Positions 6,060 to 6,180 of a stretch of 6,180 nucleotides of DNA are shown here, piece after piece. Numbering within the stretch: the stretch's first letter is position 1; the number at the start of each line of letters is the position of its first letter. The translations under genes were made by a program, and so were the position numbers. The notes under the pieces are model-generated. The model was not told the origin of the DNA. It did no database searches and worked only from the letters and a program-made list of their open reading frames with translations. This DNA is from Mageeibacillus sp. UBA3708 (GTDB lineage: Bacteria > Bacillota > Clostridia > Saccharofermentanales > Saccharofermentanaceae), in NCBI GenBank assembly GCA_002371375.1, contig DFIB01000081.1:1-6180 (forward strand), given 5' to 3'.

Positions 6060-6180
6060 TTAGTAATCTAATATTGGGTATTCCGGACAGTCTTTAGAAT
6101 ACGGATCCAGTTTATTGTACACCAAAAGAAATACGACTGCCATAGAATGACCTAATCCTGAACCGAAGTTCGTTAAGAAC
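6060..6180 (-). CDS. C-terminal end of a gene of unknown function (partial)
   Basis: Thirty-nine codons and a TAA stop run in from the right edge (first whole codon at 6179-6177). The visible part has a Gly-rich turn, NFGSGLGHSM, a short hydrophobic segment, AVVFLLVY, and a polar tail, NKLDPYSKDCPEYPILDY. This suggests a protein ending in one last membrane segment with a short tail, but 39 residues are too few to assign a family. Only 22 nt separate its stop from the next start, so it is probably the upstream member of the same operon, and the operon promoter must lie outside the window. Confidence 0.65.
   Translation of the reverse strand, partial: FLTNFGSGLGHSMAVVFLLVYNKLDPYSKDCPEYPILDY

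Overview
The window looks like part of a Clostridia genome (Firmicutes; a gut or rumen Lachnospiraceae or Ruminococcaceae/Oscillospiraceae member is the best guess). The reasons are the fairly low G+C, strong GGAGG-type ribosome binding sites, many lipoproteins with short Lys/Arg n-regions, and an SGNH hydrolase fused to an EF-hand/leucine-rich-repeat segment of a style common in those families. Every gene I can support lies on the minus strand, so transcription runs from high to low coordinates. All three stop codons end genes here, which fits the standard code.

In transcription order: the last 39 codons of a gene of unknown function with one hydrophobic segment (6060-6180); a 356-residue lipoprotein (4967-6037); a 207-residue lipoprotein (4304-4927); a 759-residue secreted SGNH/GDSL hydrolase with an EF-hand/LRR segment and a putative PdaC/RsiV-like C-terminal region (2032-4311); and a 294-residue lipoprotein with a bacterial SH3-like domain and an NADase-type glycan-binding-like domain (1111-1995). 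Gaps are 22 nt, 39 nt, an 8-nt overlap and 36 nt, so this is almost certainly one operon whose promoter lies beyond the right edge.

Directly after the stop of the 294-residue gene, and in the same frame, come 76 more open codons with clear coding character but no credible start (880-1110). This is either a severed C-terminal domain or the tail of another, deleted gene. About 120 bp of AT-rich spacer follows, with a dyad and a possible promoter. Then comes a separately spaced 229-residue lipoprotein (68-757). The left edge (about 1-63) carries a degenerate 22-24 bp direct repeat that probably continues outside the window.

The operon appears to build a cell-surface module: a secreted esterase-like enzyme beside a membrane-anchored protein with two candidate cell-wall or glycan-binding domains, plus two fast-evolving lipoproteins of unknown role. 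Removing acyl groups from a surface or environmental glycan is the simplest reading, but it is inference. The most unexpected signals are the in-frame 76-codon remnant and a five-residue VCNCE motif encoded just upstream of the start codons of two different lipoprotein genes, with every codon differing only at its third base.
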